64,000 nucleotides of DNA. It comes from Aquimarina sp. ERC-38 (GTDB lineage Bacteria > Bacteroidota > Bacteroidia > Flavobacteriales > Flavobacteriaceae). Within the stretch, counting starts at the first letter, position 1; the number at the start of each line of letters is the position of its first letter. Location: assembly GCF_026222555.1 (NCBI RefSeq), contig NZ_CP098511.1:3329501-3393500 (forward strand), read 5' to 3'. The position numbers were made by a program, and so were the translations under genes. The notes beneath the pieces are model-generated. The model worked only from the letters and a program-made list of their open reading frames with translations. It made no database searches and was not told the DNA's origin. This document shows, one piece after another, positions 8,505 through 17,468 of this stretch.

Positions 8505-8732
8505 CATTTAAATAATAATTATTTTAAAATCCGTCAGTTGGAGTACTTCGACCAAAGGAAGAAGGGTGTTTCAACTAGTTCAGTAGAGCTGTCGAGTCTT
8601 TCGACCAGGCTCCAGATGATAAGGATTTTAGTCAAAAAAGCTATTCTAGATATCCTCGATCAAGTCAAGGACAGGCTATTTTTTCTTCATTACATTACGA
8701 AAAAACACTCGAATTGACGCTTTTTTCCTTAA
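8505..8732 (-). repeat. Family C dispersed repeat, copy C1
   Basis: Read on the minus strand, this region matches 35607-35790 in order: AAAAAAGCGTCAATTCGAGTG, then a GTAATGAA block, then CCTGTCCTTGACTTGATCGAGG, and finally an A+T tail with aataattatt. A central piece rich in tcgac/gtcga is extra in this copy. Shorter relatives lie at 41585-41665, 60560-60885 and about 63160-63190. The 72-codon open frame inside it (8499-8717) is an artefact of the repeat. It looks like an intergenic REP-type sequence and sits upstream of xylB. Confidence 0.6.
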
Positions 8733-8914
8733 ATATACAAGAGGTTAATACCATAAAGTTATTAGTTAAAACAGCTCTGTTGCTCTAAGTTATTAAGAAA
8801 GATTTTATATTCTAAATTTAGTTGATAACAGGGAATTTTATCACTCTATAATATAAAACTTGAATTGACTTTTTTAAATTACAATTAGGCTAATTATTAT
8901 AACCAAAATATGAT

Positions 8915-10405
8915 ATGTATATAGGTATAGATTTAGGAAGCTCATCCATTAAAGTTTCTTTAATAACTTCAGATGGAAAAGCCCTAAAAACCGTTCAGGA
9001 ACCTGAGGAAGAAATGAATATACTAGTTCCAGGAAAGAATTGGGCAGAGCAAAACCCTGAAACCTGGTGGTCTTATACTTGTAGTGCCATTGCTAGAGTT
9101 TGTGACGAAGCACAAATAGCAACTAAAGAAATAAAGGGTATCGGGATTGCCTATCAAATGCATGGATTAGTTCTTATAGAGAAAAATGGGGATGTTTTAC
9201 GTAATGCGATTATCTGGTGCGACAGTCGTGCTGTTGCTATCGGAGATCAGGCTTTTCAAGATATAGGCGAAGAAGTATGTATGAATGAAATGCTAAATTC
9301 ACCTGCCAATTTTACGGCTTCTAAATTAAAATGGTTGCAGGTAAATGAACCGGAAGTTTATCAACAAATTCATAAAATTATGCTACCCGGTGACTTTATT
9401 GCCTACAAATTATCCGGGAAAGCCCAAACAACAACATCCGGTTTATCCGAAGGTGTTTTTTGGAATTTTAAAGAAGATAAAGTTTCTAAAATCCTTTTAG
9501 ACCATTATAACATTAAAAAAGAACTATTACCTGAGATCGTTCCAACCTTTGGAAAACAAAGTGAGGTTTCTGCTAAAGGAGAAGAAGCAACTGGTATACA
9601 AAAAGGAACTCCCATTTTATACCGGGCGGGAGATCAACCCAACAATGCGTTTTCTTTAAACGTGCTAAATCCAGGTGAAGTTGCAGTTACCGGCGGAACT
9701 TCGGGTGTTTTATATGCGGTAACTGAAAGTATGGTTTCTACCGAAGGTGTTAAACTAAATAATTTTGCCCATGTTAATCATGATCCGCAGCATCCCCGAA
9801 TCGGAAAATTATTGTGCATCAACGGTTGCGGCATACAGTACCGCTGGTTAAAAGAACAACTGGGGTTTAAAGAAGATGCTTATGAGCAGATGAACCAGTT
9901 AGCTTCCTCAGTTCCGATTGGTGCGGATGGTGTGGTATGTATTCCCTTTGGTAATGGAGCTGAACGAATGCTTAATAATAAAATAGTAGGTACACATTAC
10001 CTAAACCTAAACCTACCCGTTCATAATAAATCCCATCTATGCAGGGCTACGCTTGAGGGGATTGCTTTTACTTTTGTATATGGAATGGAATTATTAAAAA
10101 AAGACAATAGTGCTATCAATTTAATCAGGGCGGGTAGTGATAATTTATTTAGATCGCAGATATTTGCAGAAACTATTGCAACCTTAACCGGTCAGGAAAT
10201 TGAAGTATATAATACTACCGGAGCCATTGGGGCAGCCCGGGCAGCTGGTCTTACTTTAGGAACTATTAAAAGTATGAAAGATCTGGTGCTTAAGGAAGAT
10301 TATGTAAAAACCTACAAACCTTTAACAACTAAAAAAGAATATCAAAAAGCTTACACTCGTTGGAGAAAAGCCTTAGATATATACAATACTAGTCATAATG
10401 AATAA
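8915..10405 (+). CDS. xylB: Xylulokinase
   Basis: A 496-residue FGGY-family sugar kinase that phosphorylates D-xylulose to xylulose 5-phosphate, feeding the pentose phosphate pathway. The N-terminal ATPase-fold motif is [16 protein letters not shown], the FGGY_N segment [15 protein letters not shown] follows, and the C-terminal nucleotide-binding motifs include [14 protein letters not shown] and [11 protein letters not shown]. Length is normal for XylB. Its stop overlaps the start of xylA in ATGAATAA, so the pair is translationally coupled. No xylose regulator or transporter is adjacent. The upstream DNA is occupied by a family C repeat and a long A+T-rich leader. Confidence 0.92.
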   Translation: MYIGIDLGSSSIKVSLITSDGKALKTVQEPEEEMNILVPGKNWAEQNPETWWSYTCSAIARVCDEAQIATKEIKGIGIAYQMHGLVLIEKNGDVLRNAIIWCDSRAVAIGDQAFQDIGEEVCMNEMLNSPANFTASKLKWLQVNEPEVYQQIHKIMLPGDFIAYKLSGKAQTTTSGLSEGVFWNFKEDKVSKILLDHYNIKKELLPEIVPTFGKQSEVSAKGEEATGIQKGTPILYRAGDQPNNAFSLNVLNPGEVAVTGGTSGVLYAVTESMVSTEGVKLNNFAHVNHDPQHPRIGKLLCINGCGIQYRWLKEQLGFKEDAYEQMNQLASSVPIGADGVVCIPFGNGAERMLNNKIVGTHYLNLNLPVHNKSHLCRATLEGIAFTFVYGMELLKKDNSAINLIRAGSDNLFRSQIFAETIATLTGQEIEVYNTTGAIGAARAAGLTLGTIKSMKDLVLKEDYVKTYKPLTTKKEYQKAYTRWRKALDIYNTSHNE

Positions 10406-11717
10406 ACACAATCAATTTTTTAAAGAAATTCCAATTATTACTTACGAAGGAAAGGAATCGGACAATCCTTTAGCTTTTAAATATTACAATCCGGATCAGG
10501 TAGTTGCCGGAAAAACTATGCGGGAGCATTTTAAGTTTTCGGTAGCTTACTGGCATTCCTTTTGCGGAACCGGAGCAGATCCCTTTGGACCAGGAACCTT
10601 ACAATTTCCCTGGGATGAACCGACAGATGCCATGCAAGCAGCAAAGCAGAAAGCGGATGCTGCCTTTGAATTTTTAGATAAAATAGGGTTTGATTACTAT
10701 TGTTTTCATGACTACGACCTGGTTCGGGAGGCACCTACTTTTAAAGAATCGGAGAGTAGATTACAACAAATTGTTACTTATCTTCAAGAAAAACAAAAGG
10801 ATAGTGGTAAAAAATTATTGTGGGGAACTGCAAACTGTTTTTCAAACCCCCGCTATATGAACGGAGCAGGGTCTAATCCTGATTTTACCGTAGTAGCCAG
10901 AGCCGGAGGACAAATCAAATTGGCACTGGATGCAACAATTGCTTTAAACGGCGAAAACTATGTGTTTTGGGGTGGAAGAGAAGGGTATATGAGCCTTTTA
11001 AATACCAATATGAAACGGGAACAGGAACATATTGCTATTTTATTAACAAAAGCGAGGGACTACGCCAGATCTAATGGTTTTACCGGTACTTTTTTAATAG
11101 AGCCTAAACCTATGGAACCTATGAAGCACCAGTATGATTTTGATACGGCTACTTCCATAGCTTTTTTAAAAGAATATGATCTGGATAAAGATTTTAAAAT
11201 TAATATTGAAGTCAACCATGCTACCCTCGCACAGCATACGTTTCAACATGAACTACAGGTAGCAGCAGATCACAGCATGCTAGGAAGTATAGATGCCAAT
11301 CGGGGAGATTATCAAAATGGTTGGGATACCGACCAGTTTCCAAACAACCTTTACGAAGTAACCGAAGCTATGCTTATATTTTTAGAAAATGGCGGTTTAC
11401 AAGGGGGTGGAGTTAATTTTGATGCAAAAATCAGGCGTAATTCTACGGATATCGAAGATATTTTTCTAGCTCATATCGGGGGGGCTGATGTTTTTGCCCG
11501 TGCTTTATTAACTGCCGATAAGATTTTAGATAGCTCTGCCTATAAACAACTTAGAAAAAATCGTTATCAATCTTTTGATTCCGGTCAGGGGGCAGCTTTT
11601 GAAAAGAAAGAGTTGGATTTAAATGATCTATACAAGATTGCCATGGAAAATGGAGAACTTTCTTTACAGAGCGGAAAGCAGGAATTGTTTGAGAACATCA
11701 TCAATCAATATATCTAG
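10398..11717 (+). CDS. xylA: Xylose isomerase
   Basis: A 439-residue class II xylose isomerase converting D-xylose to D-xylulose in the cytoplasm. Diagnostic segments are [13 protein letters not shown] (catalytic His region), [29 protein letters not shown] (metal-binding Glu), [14 protein letters not shown], and [18 protein letters not shown] (metal-binding Asp cluster). The start ATG at 10398 overlaps the xylB stop by 8 bp, so kinase precedes isomerase in one operon. No sign of truncation. Confidence 0.95.
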   Translation: MNKHNQFFKEIPIITYEGKESDNPLAFKYYNPDQVVAGKTMREHFKFSVAYWHSFCGTGADPFGPGTLQFPWDEPTDAMQAAKQKADAAFEFLDKIGFDYYCFHDYDLVREAPTFKESESRLQQIVTYLQEKQKDSGKKLLWGTANCFSNPRYMNGAGSNPDFTVVARAGGQIKLALDATIALNGENYVFWGGREGYMSLLNTNMKREQEHIAILLTKARDYARSNGFTGTFLIEPKPMEPMKHQYDFDTATSIAFLKEYDLDKDFKINIEVNHATLAQHTFQHELQVAADHSMLGSIDANRGDYQNGWDTDQFPNNLYEVTEAMLIFLENGGLQGGGVNFDAKIRRNSTDIEDIFLAHIGGADVFARALLTADKILDSSAYKQLRKNRYQSFDSGQGAAFEKKELDLNDLYKIAMENGELSLQSGKQELFENIINQYI

Positions 11718-11830
11718 TCCGAACCAAATTATGGTATAGGTTGTTCTCTTCATTGATTTCAACGGAAAATTAGCTTACTTTCACCTTTTATAAGATGAAA
11801 TTTATATACAGCTAATACGATTAACCAAAA

Positions 11831-12310
11831 ATGAACCCGGCTTCTGCAAGAGAAATAAGAAAAGCTTTGCAAAACAAGTCTCAACAGGAATTAGTTGAGG
11901 CTTGTATGCGTTTATCTCGATTTAAAAAGGAAAATAAAGAATTACTTACCTACTTTTTATTTGAATCTGAAAACGAAGATGCTTATGTGGAATCCATAAA
12001 GGAGTTTATAGATTCCGAATTTGCGTTATTAGCAGGTAAAAATAAGTATCGATATCTCAAAGCAGTTCGGAAAATTCTACGAATCAGTAAGCGTTTTATT
12101 CGATATTCCGGTAAAAAAGAAACCGAAGCTTCAATATTGCTCCATTTTTGTAATGTTGTAAATGATCAAAATAATTCGTTAAAGCGAAATCAAGGCTTGC
12201 TTACTGTTTTTAAAAAGCAATTGGAAATGGCGGAGAAAGCAATTGCTACGCTACATGAAGATTTACAATATGACTTTCAATCGGAATTAAGTAGTTTAAA
12301 AGCTATTTGA
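11831..12310 (+). CDS. Conserved hypothetical protein, possibly DUF6155-like
   Basis: A 159-residue, charged, mostly alpha-helical cytoplasmic protein without signal peptide or membrane segment. It has the motif RFKKENKELLTYFLFESENED near residue 30 and a Lys/Arg-rich middle (KYRYLKAVRKILRISKRFIRYSG). The N-terminal pattern resembles the Bacteroidetes family DUF6155, from memory only. It lies 113 bp after xylA in the same direction, but nothing suggests a role in xylose use. A family B element begins 12 bp after its stop. Confidence 0.6.
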   Translation: MNPASAREIRKALQNKSQQELVEACMRLSRFKKENKELLTYFLFESENEDAYVESIKEFIDSEFALLAGKNKYRYLKAVRKILRISKRFIRYSGKKETEASILLHFCNVVNDQNNSLKRNQGLLTVFKKQLEMAEKAIATLHEDLQYDFQSELSSLKAI

Positions 12311-12321
12311 TAAGTTGTGTT

Positions 12322-12497
12322 GGCTTTAGTTTATAATAGCATTGGTGTTCAAAATTAGCTAACTACTTATCTACAGCTATACATCCTATCCTAAATCCTT
12401 TCTAAAGGAAAGGACTTTTAGCTACCTTCCTTTTGGGAGGGGCTAAGGATGGGATTTATATGAATTGGAATTATTTACACTATCCTAAACTAGAGCC
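12322..12497 (+). repeat. Family B inverted-repeat element, copy B1 (ISL3-like MITE)
   Basis: A 176-bp element with termini GGCTTTAGTTTATAATAG and CTATCCTAAACTAGAGCC, imperfect inverted repeats. It contains two internal hairpins (CCTTTCTAAAGGAAAGG and CCTTCCTTTTGGGAGGGG). The inverted copy B2 lies at 60111-60287 (177 bp). The flanks are GTTGTGTT on the left and GTTGTATT on the right: an 8-bp near-perfect direct repeat, as made by ISL3-type transposition. It is non-coding. Between it and the next gene there is only a minus-strand terminator. Confidence 0.7.
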
Positions 12498-12546
12498 GTT
12501 GTATTTTTATCAACAATAGGTAAAAATTACTACTCCTTAGTATACC

Positions 12547-12583
12547 AAAAATCAGGGCAATTGCCTTAGTAAAGGATTGCCCT
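12547..12583 (-). terminator. Rho-independent terminator for the 12655-13923 gene
   Basis: A strong hairpin (AGGGCAAT at 12554-12561 pairing with ATTGCCCT at 12576-12583, plus an inner CCTT/AAGG stem). On the minus strand it is followed by a GATTTTT tail. It lies about 70 bp beyond the stop of the minus-strand gene. Confidence 0.65.
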
Positions 12584-12654
12584 AATCTCGAGTTTTAATT
12601 TCAAATGCGAGTAAGTAGTTACATTTTATAACAATACACATTAAACGCTATGCA

Positions 12655-13923
12655 CTATCGATTTAATTGTTTCTCTATTTTTTTGATGGCGGATTCAATT
12701 GATTTTTCGGGTTCTATAATATTATATTCACCCCAGAAAGCAGGATCAGAAAAACCGCTTGCTTCGTCACTAATTACCACGGAATTTTTAAGTCGCTCTT
12801 TAGGTCGGATAATCTCATTGCTACTGTTTTGTTTCCAATCGGTTACTGCCATTTCTACATTTAGTTTGTAGGTAGAATTAAACAACTTTTTTCTCCAGTT
12901 TACTTTAAAAGCCAGGTCGATCCTACCGTACCCGTAATACCACTTACCGTCTTTTTCACGATAGTTAATACTGTAATCCGCAACGGTAGGGTATACTTTT
13001 GCGTTTGCCGGTTTTTTACGAACAAACAATTCGGTTGCTTTTTTTCGGTCATCTAGTTTTAAACTAAAAACAGCTTTGGTCATTGCCAGCGATTCCGCAT
13101 CTATATATAGTTTTCCGTAATATAAAAGGTCGTCAATATTTGGTTTTTGTTTAAAATTAATGACGTACACTACCTTATCATCAATATTTGTAGATTGATC
13201 AAAAGAAAAATTGTAGTTAGTAAGAATGTTTTGAGAAAACAGAGATTCCGGATTTTTCATTACATCAATATATAAAGTACTGGATGGGCCTCCCCGTAAC
13301 TTTAAAGTTAAGGTATCTAATTTTTTATAGTCCGTGCTTTTACGGGCTTTGTATAACTTAATGACATCACTTTTATCGGAGACATACGGATTTTTATAGA
13401 CATCCACCACGGCCTCGGATAAGGACACGTAGGTTTTTCGTTTTTTAATCGTTTCCCGATAAAAAGCAGTCATAATTGTGTTTTTATCCTGGTAGTTTAC
13501 ACCACGATTATTGATAGCCGCTCTTACAATAGCTTCCGGGTTTGAGGGGTTAATAGCCACCGTATTCAATTCGGTTATGGTTAAGGCTAATGGAATCCTA
13601 AGCATCTGTCCGTTAAAGTTGGAAAGGGCTATTGTTTTCTCCTGATATCCTAAATGGGTAATTTGTAGTTCACCGTTTTCCTGTCCTTTAGGTATTTTAA
13701 TAGAAAACTCTCCCTCATCATTAGAAACCGTTGAAATATTAGAGTCTATAAGGGAAATTGTTGCTGAAATTATGGCTTCATTACTCAGCTGATCCACAAT
13801 CATACCTTTAAATTCGGTAAAATTTGCCGGATTCTCCTGAGCAATTATGTTTGAAAAGCAGGTAACTACTATAAGGTACAAAAAAGTCTTGTAGTACCGT
13901 ATTTGTAAATTCGGATGTTTCAT
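12655..13923 (-). CDS. CarboxypepD_reg-like domain envelope protein
   Basis: A 422-residue exported protein: signal peptide about residues 1-28 (ending NIIAQ), then a carboxypeptidase-regulatory-like beta-sandwich at about 35-115 (FKGMIVDQLSNEAI... NDEGEFSIKIPKG... HLGYQEKTIAL). After it comes a long beta-rich region with AFYRETIKKRKTYVSLSEAV near residue 165. This arrangement is common in Bacteroidetes envelope proteins related to DUF5686 and to TonB-receptor plug modules, but there is no full outer-membrane barrel. The function is unknown. It is monocistronic and bounded by terminators. Confidence 0.7.
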   Translation of the reverse strand: MKHPNLQIRYYKTFLYLIVVTCFSNIIAQENPANFTEFKGMIVDQLSNEAIISATISLIDSNISTVSNDEGEFSIKIPKGQENGELQITHLGYQEKTIALSNFNGQMLRIPLALTITELNTVAINPSNPEAIVRAAINNRGVNYQDKNTIMTAFYRETIKKRKTYVSLSEAVVDVYKNPYVSDKSDVIKLYKARKSTDYKKLDTLTLKLRGGPSSTLYIDVMKNPESLFSQNILTNYNFSFDQSTNIDDKVVYVINFKQKPNIDDLLYYGKLYIDAESLAMTKAVFSLKLDDRKKATELFVRKKPANAKVYPTVADYSINYREKDGKWYYGYGRIDLAFKVNWRKKLFNSTYKLNVEMAVTDWKQNSSNEIIRPKERLKNSVVISDEASGFSDPAFWGEYNIIEPEKSIESAIKKIEKQLNR

Positions 13924-14021
13924 AAGTTAATCAAATTTAGAACTAAAAAGTTATAATTACTTGTATTACAAGATACTAATTTATATTAACCTAATCTTAG
14001 GATCTATTATAATTAAATGTG

Positions 14022-14049
14022 AAAATCCGGTGTAACAAACCGGATTTTT
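14022..14049 (-). terminator. Terminator after the T9SS-cargo gene
   Basis: AAAATCCGGT at 14022-14031 pairs with ACCGGATTTT (14039-14048) around a 7-nt loop. On the minus strand the stem is followed by TTTTCACATTT. It lies 26 bp past the stop of the gene at 14075-14608. The T-rich flanks on both strands could make it bidirectional. Confidence 0.65.
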
Positions 14050-14074
14050 ATTGTTGAGTCATCATTAAATATTA

Positions 14075-14608
14075 TTATTCAAAAACAATCTTACGGGTTT
14101 TATAGCCTTCAATTTTAATTAAATAGGTTTTAGGATCCAGGTAGTTATGAATATATTCATCTACTTCGCTTCTTATTAACAGTTTTCCGGATAGGGTGTA
14201 TAAACTGTAGCTTATACCTAAAGGAACTTCTCTAATATGTTTAAAAGTTTTGTCTCCGGTGGTTTGTAAGCAAGTATCATCTGCTAAGAATTGATTGGTG
14301 AAAGTAATATTTCCCATTCGATCTCCTTGTAAGGTAACTGTAGCAGATGCATCTATATCCAAAATACCTTTACCTGAAATATCACCTAAAATAACCAAAC
14401 AAGCATTCCTTATTTGAATACGCGAACCATTCTCAATATGCAAGCTCTCTGTAATAAATATGACACCTTCATTTAGATTTTCATCTAATCCGTCAATGGT
14501 AGTGTTTTCATAAACAGCCATTAATTTGCTGGAAATATCAATTTTTGTAGTTGCATTACTTTTTAAGGCAAAGCTACTTATCAGTAGTAGAAGTATTATA
14601 TTTTTCAT
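14075..14608 (-). CDS. Small secreted protein with type IX secretion (type A) C-terminal signal
   Basis: A 177-residue protein with signal peptide MKNIILLLLISSFALKSNA. The middle part is rich in short beta repeats (INGSRIQIRNACLVILGDISGKG-like turns). The last 45 residues resemble a Por-secretion tail: SYSLYTLSGKLLIRS, then YLDPKTYLIKIEGYKTRKIVFE, ending in a basic strand. In Bacteroidota this tail directs export through the T9SS and surface anchoring or release. The passenger is too short for a recognised enzyme. Monocistronic, with a terminator behind it. Confidence 0.7.
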   Translation of the reverse strand: MKNIILLLLISSFALKSNATTKIDISSKLMAVYENTTIDGLDENLNEGVIFITESLHIENGSRIQIRNACLVILGDISGKGILDIDASATVTLQGDRMGNITFTNQFLADDTCLQTTGDKTFKHIREVPLGISYSLYTLSGKLLIRSEVDEYIHNYLDPKTYLIKIEGYKTRKIVFE

Positions 14609-14861
14609 TTTCTAATTATTTTGGGTTGGTGTAGGAAAAAATTTCTAATAAATTATGGTTAAACCGTAATTATCGACAATATACCATTATTTACAGATTA
14701 AATGCAAATTTTTTAACATTTTTTCTTAAATTTTATCATTATTCCTCTTTTAAATTCAAACTTTGATAAAAGTTATCCTCTTAATATTTTATTAATTCAT
14801 AGCTATTTTAAAATCTTTTATTTTTAAAGGCTAATATTGCATTCAGCACAAATCAGTTTTA

Positions 14862-17180
14862 ATGGAAAGCGTATTACAACTATTCCGAAGTTTTAGTATT
14901 TGGTTTAAAATATTACTGGGGGAACTAGCAAATAATATTATTAGTTTACTTTTTATTTTTGCCATGTACCTTTCCTTATGGTACTTTCCGCAGACTATTG
15001 ATTTATTACTCATTTTAAATCAGGCAGATGCATTCTTCCTCGAGATTCCGCTTTATTTTGGTTCTTTAACGGTAGCTGCTTTCTTTATATGGAATGTACC
15101 TAAATATTATTATTACCATAATTATAAAGATATTACTATTAGAAATTTGATTGGATTTGTTCCTAACAAACATTATCAATTTCAAAAGAAAAGTGCAGTA
15201 GTTAGCTTTCCCTACCGTACTAAGATACATATCAGAAAAACGGTGCCCAGGGTATTAGCTATTTTACTGTTACTAATAGCATCACTTAGTATTTTGAATG
15301 CTATGGAAGAGTTTAACCTGGATAACTTCTACACCTATTATTTACATCCTCAAAATACGCTATTAATAGCCATTATTTTTTTACTGTTACTAACCGTACC
15401 GGATTTCTATGAAGCTATCGGACGATTATGGAACAAAAAAATCAAATCTCCCTATATTCTCCCTATTCTAAGCATAGGTTTACTACTTTTTATAATATCA
15501 CTAGGAACCCTTAATATTCAAACTGAACAAGATTTAGGTAAATTATTTCTTGCCAGTAGCGCATTAACCATACTTTTTGCAACTTTAAGCTTTAATAGCT
15601 ACTATTTCCTATCCTTTTTTCCCAAAAAAATCTTTTATGCATCTATTCTACTTTCCGGTTTTTTTATAGTGATTTTATTTTTTGTTTTAAATTTTCATCC
15701 GGAGTTGTCCGCTTATATTAATCCGTTGTCAATCCTTGTTTTTTCCCTATTAAGTCTATTTATTATTTGTTTTTTATTAATCCTGGGGGGTAAGAAAATT
15801 AAATTACCCTTATTGACCCTGGTATTTATATTTGTTGTTTTTTCGGCACGTTTTTTTACTCAAAATTCGGATCATTATCAATTAAAGCTAGTCAAAACCT
15901 TATCTAAACGAAACTCGATTGAACAATATATCTATCAATGGATTGATTCTCGAAAAGAAGAGATTTTAGATAGTAAAAAATTTCCGGTTTTACTAGTTTC
16001 TGCTGAGGGGGGCGGTTCTCGTGCGGGATTGTGGTCATTTTTAGTGCATAGTTATTTGCAGGAGTCTTCAAAGGGAACCTATTTTAATCGTTATCTTTTA
16101 TCTTTAACGGGCGCTTCGGGTGGAGGTGTTGGTAACGGTTTGTTCTTTTCTTCTGCTATGGAAGCAAAAAAGAACGGCTTGCCTGTAACTTATAGTCGTA
16201 ATCCTGATGAAGAGTTTCCCTTTCGCTATAAAGCAAGTTTACTATATCGTAAGAATTATTTGTCAGAAGCACTATTATCTTTAACCGGACGCGATTTACT
16301 GAAAGAGATTACCGGACTGTTTCAATTTAGGAATAGGGGCGAACTATTGCAAGATGCATGGTCTGATACCTATAAGGAAATTTTTAGTCCGCTATCAGCT
16401 AAGTCCCCTTTACAAAGGGATATATTAAGTTTCTACCAAAAAATAAATGTAAATAGCAGTATCCCCCAGGATTTTATTCCGCCTTTATTATTTGTAAATA
16501 CCACGCATACGCAAACGGGTACTTACAATACTATAGGTCCGGTAACTTTTAACGAACATACGGAATTTAAAGGCGTTACTGATTTTATTCAGGATCTACA
16601 GGATTATTATCCCGAATCCTCCATCAGCTTAGCTTCAGCTTTACGGATCAATGCCAGTTTTCCGTACATTACTCCGGTAGGAGAAGTAAAAAAGACAAAA
16701 GTCGGTCGTCAGGAAGTAAAAACAGATCAATATGCAGATGCCGGATATTATGATAATATTGGTGGCGTGGTATCCTTGGGAATCGAGCAGGTATTTAGAA
16801 AAGTAATTCAAAAGTCATTTCCGGAACTTGTAGATAAGATAGCCATTAAGCAGGTGCTAATTATGAATGAAAAGCAACGTAAAATAGCCAAAACAGAAAC
16901 TCAATTTGCAGCACCGTTAACTACGCTGGGTAACGTACGATATGGACATACCTATGCGACCATGGAGCGACTGGGTTTTACACACGCTATTCAGTTAAAA
17001 CGGACGGCTATTCGACCAAAGTTGTCAACTTTTTCTTTATGGAACGAACAACTAGATAGTACTACTACGATTCAACCTATTTTGCCTCTAGGAAGATATC
17101 TTTCTACTATTGCCATTAGATCTATGGAAGCCAGGTTAGACACAATTTCCGGTCAATTAGATAGTCTTTTATTAGAGTAA
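14862..17180 (+). CDS. Membrane-anchored patatin-like phospholipase
   Basis: A 772-residue protein with an N-terminal membrane domain (about 8 hydrophobic segments within residues 1-330) and a C-terminal patatin-type acyl hydrolase. The oxyanion glycine-rich motif EGGGSRAG lies near residue 386, the nucleophile is Ser about 419 in TGASGGG (GxSxG), and the catalytic Asp is in YADAGYYDN near residue 627. Such enzymes deacylate phospholipids or related lipid esters; the substrate is not predictable. The membrane part is unlike small cytosolic patatins. No operon partner is evident: 253 bp of non-coding DNA precede it and 288 bp follow. Confidence 0.78.
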   Translation: MESVLQLFRSFSIWFKILLGELANNIISLLFIFAMYLSLWYFPQTIDLLLILNQADAFFLEIPLYFGSLTVAAFFIWNVPKYYYYHNYKDITIRNLIGFVPNKHYQFQKKSAVVSFPYRTKIHIRKTVPRVLAILLLLIASLSILNAMEEFNLDNFYTYYLHPQNTLLIAIIFLLLLTVPDFYEAIGRLWNKKIKSPYILPILSIGLLLFIISLGTLNIQTEQDLGKLFLASSALTILFATLSFNSYYFLSFFPKKIFYASILLSGFFIVILFFVLNFHPELSAYINPLSILVFSLLSLFIICFLLILGGKKIKLPLLTLVFIFVVFSARFFTQNSDHYQLKLVKTLSKRNSIEQYIYQWIDSRKEEILDSKKFPVLLVSAEGGGSRAGLWSFLVHSYLQESSKGTYFNRYLLSLTGASGGGVGNGLFFSSAMEAKKNGLPVTYSRNPDEEFPFRYKASLLYRKNYLSEALLSLTGRDLLKEITGLFQFRNRGELLQDAWSDTYKEIFSPLSAKSPLQRDILSFYQKINVNSSIPQDFIPPLLFVNTTHTQTGTYNTIGPVTFNEHTEFKGVTDFIQDLQDYYPESSISLASALRINASFPYITPVGEVKKTKVGRQEVKTDQYADAGYYDNIGGVVSLGIEQVFRKVIQKSFPELVDKIAIKQVLIMNEKQRKIAKTETQFAAPLTTLGNVRYGHTYATMERLGFTHAIQLKRTAIRPKLSTFSLWNEQLDSTTTIQPILPLGRYLSTIAIRSMEARLDTISGQLDSLLLE

Positions 17181-17468
17181 GTTTAGAAATTTAAGAGTAA
17201 TATTATAAATACTTTATGAATTTATCCTAAAAGGTAAATAATAGTCCGTTTTTAATGTAAAGGCGTATTATTTATTATTACTCTAATAATGCAAAGCAGT
17301 CTAATTTTCAAGGTATTAAACCTTATAATTACGTTAAAAATGGCAATGGTATTTTTTACGTACGTACGATTTCTCTATATTTCTCACCTTAATCCATTAC
17401 ATAATTCTTAGTAATTATGCTTTTATGTTCAATGAATACTTAATTAAATCAATAATCAAAAATAGAAA

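Noticed and set aside
8499..8717. 72-codon open frame upstream of xylB
   Set aside because: It lies wholly inside family C repeat C1; composition and the lack of a homologous frame in C2 show it is a repeat artefact.
17358..17370. TACGTACGTACG upstream of the M13 peptidase as part of the nitrate operator set
   Set aside because: Isolated, differently arranged and next to an unrelated gene; probably coincidental.
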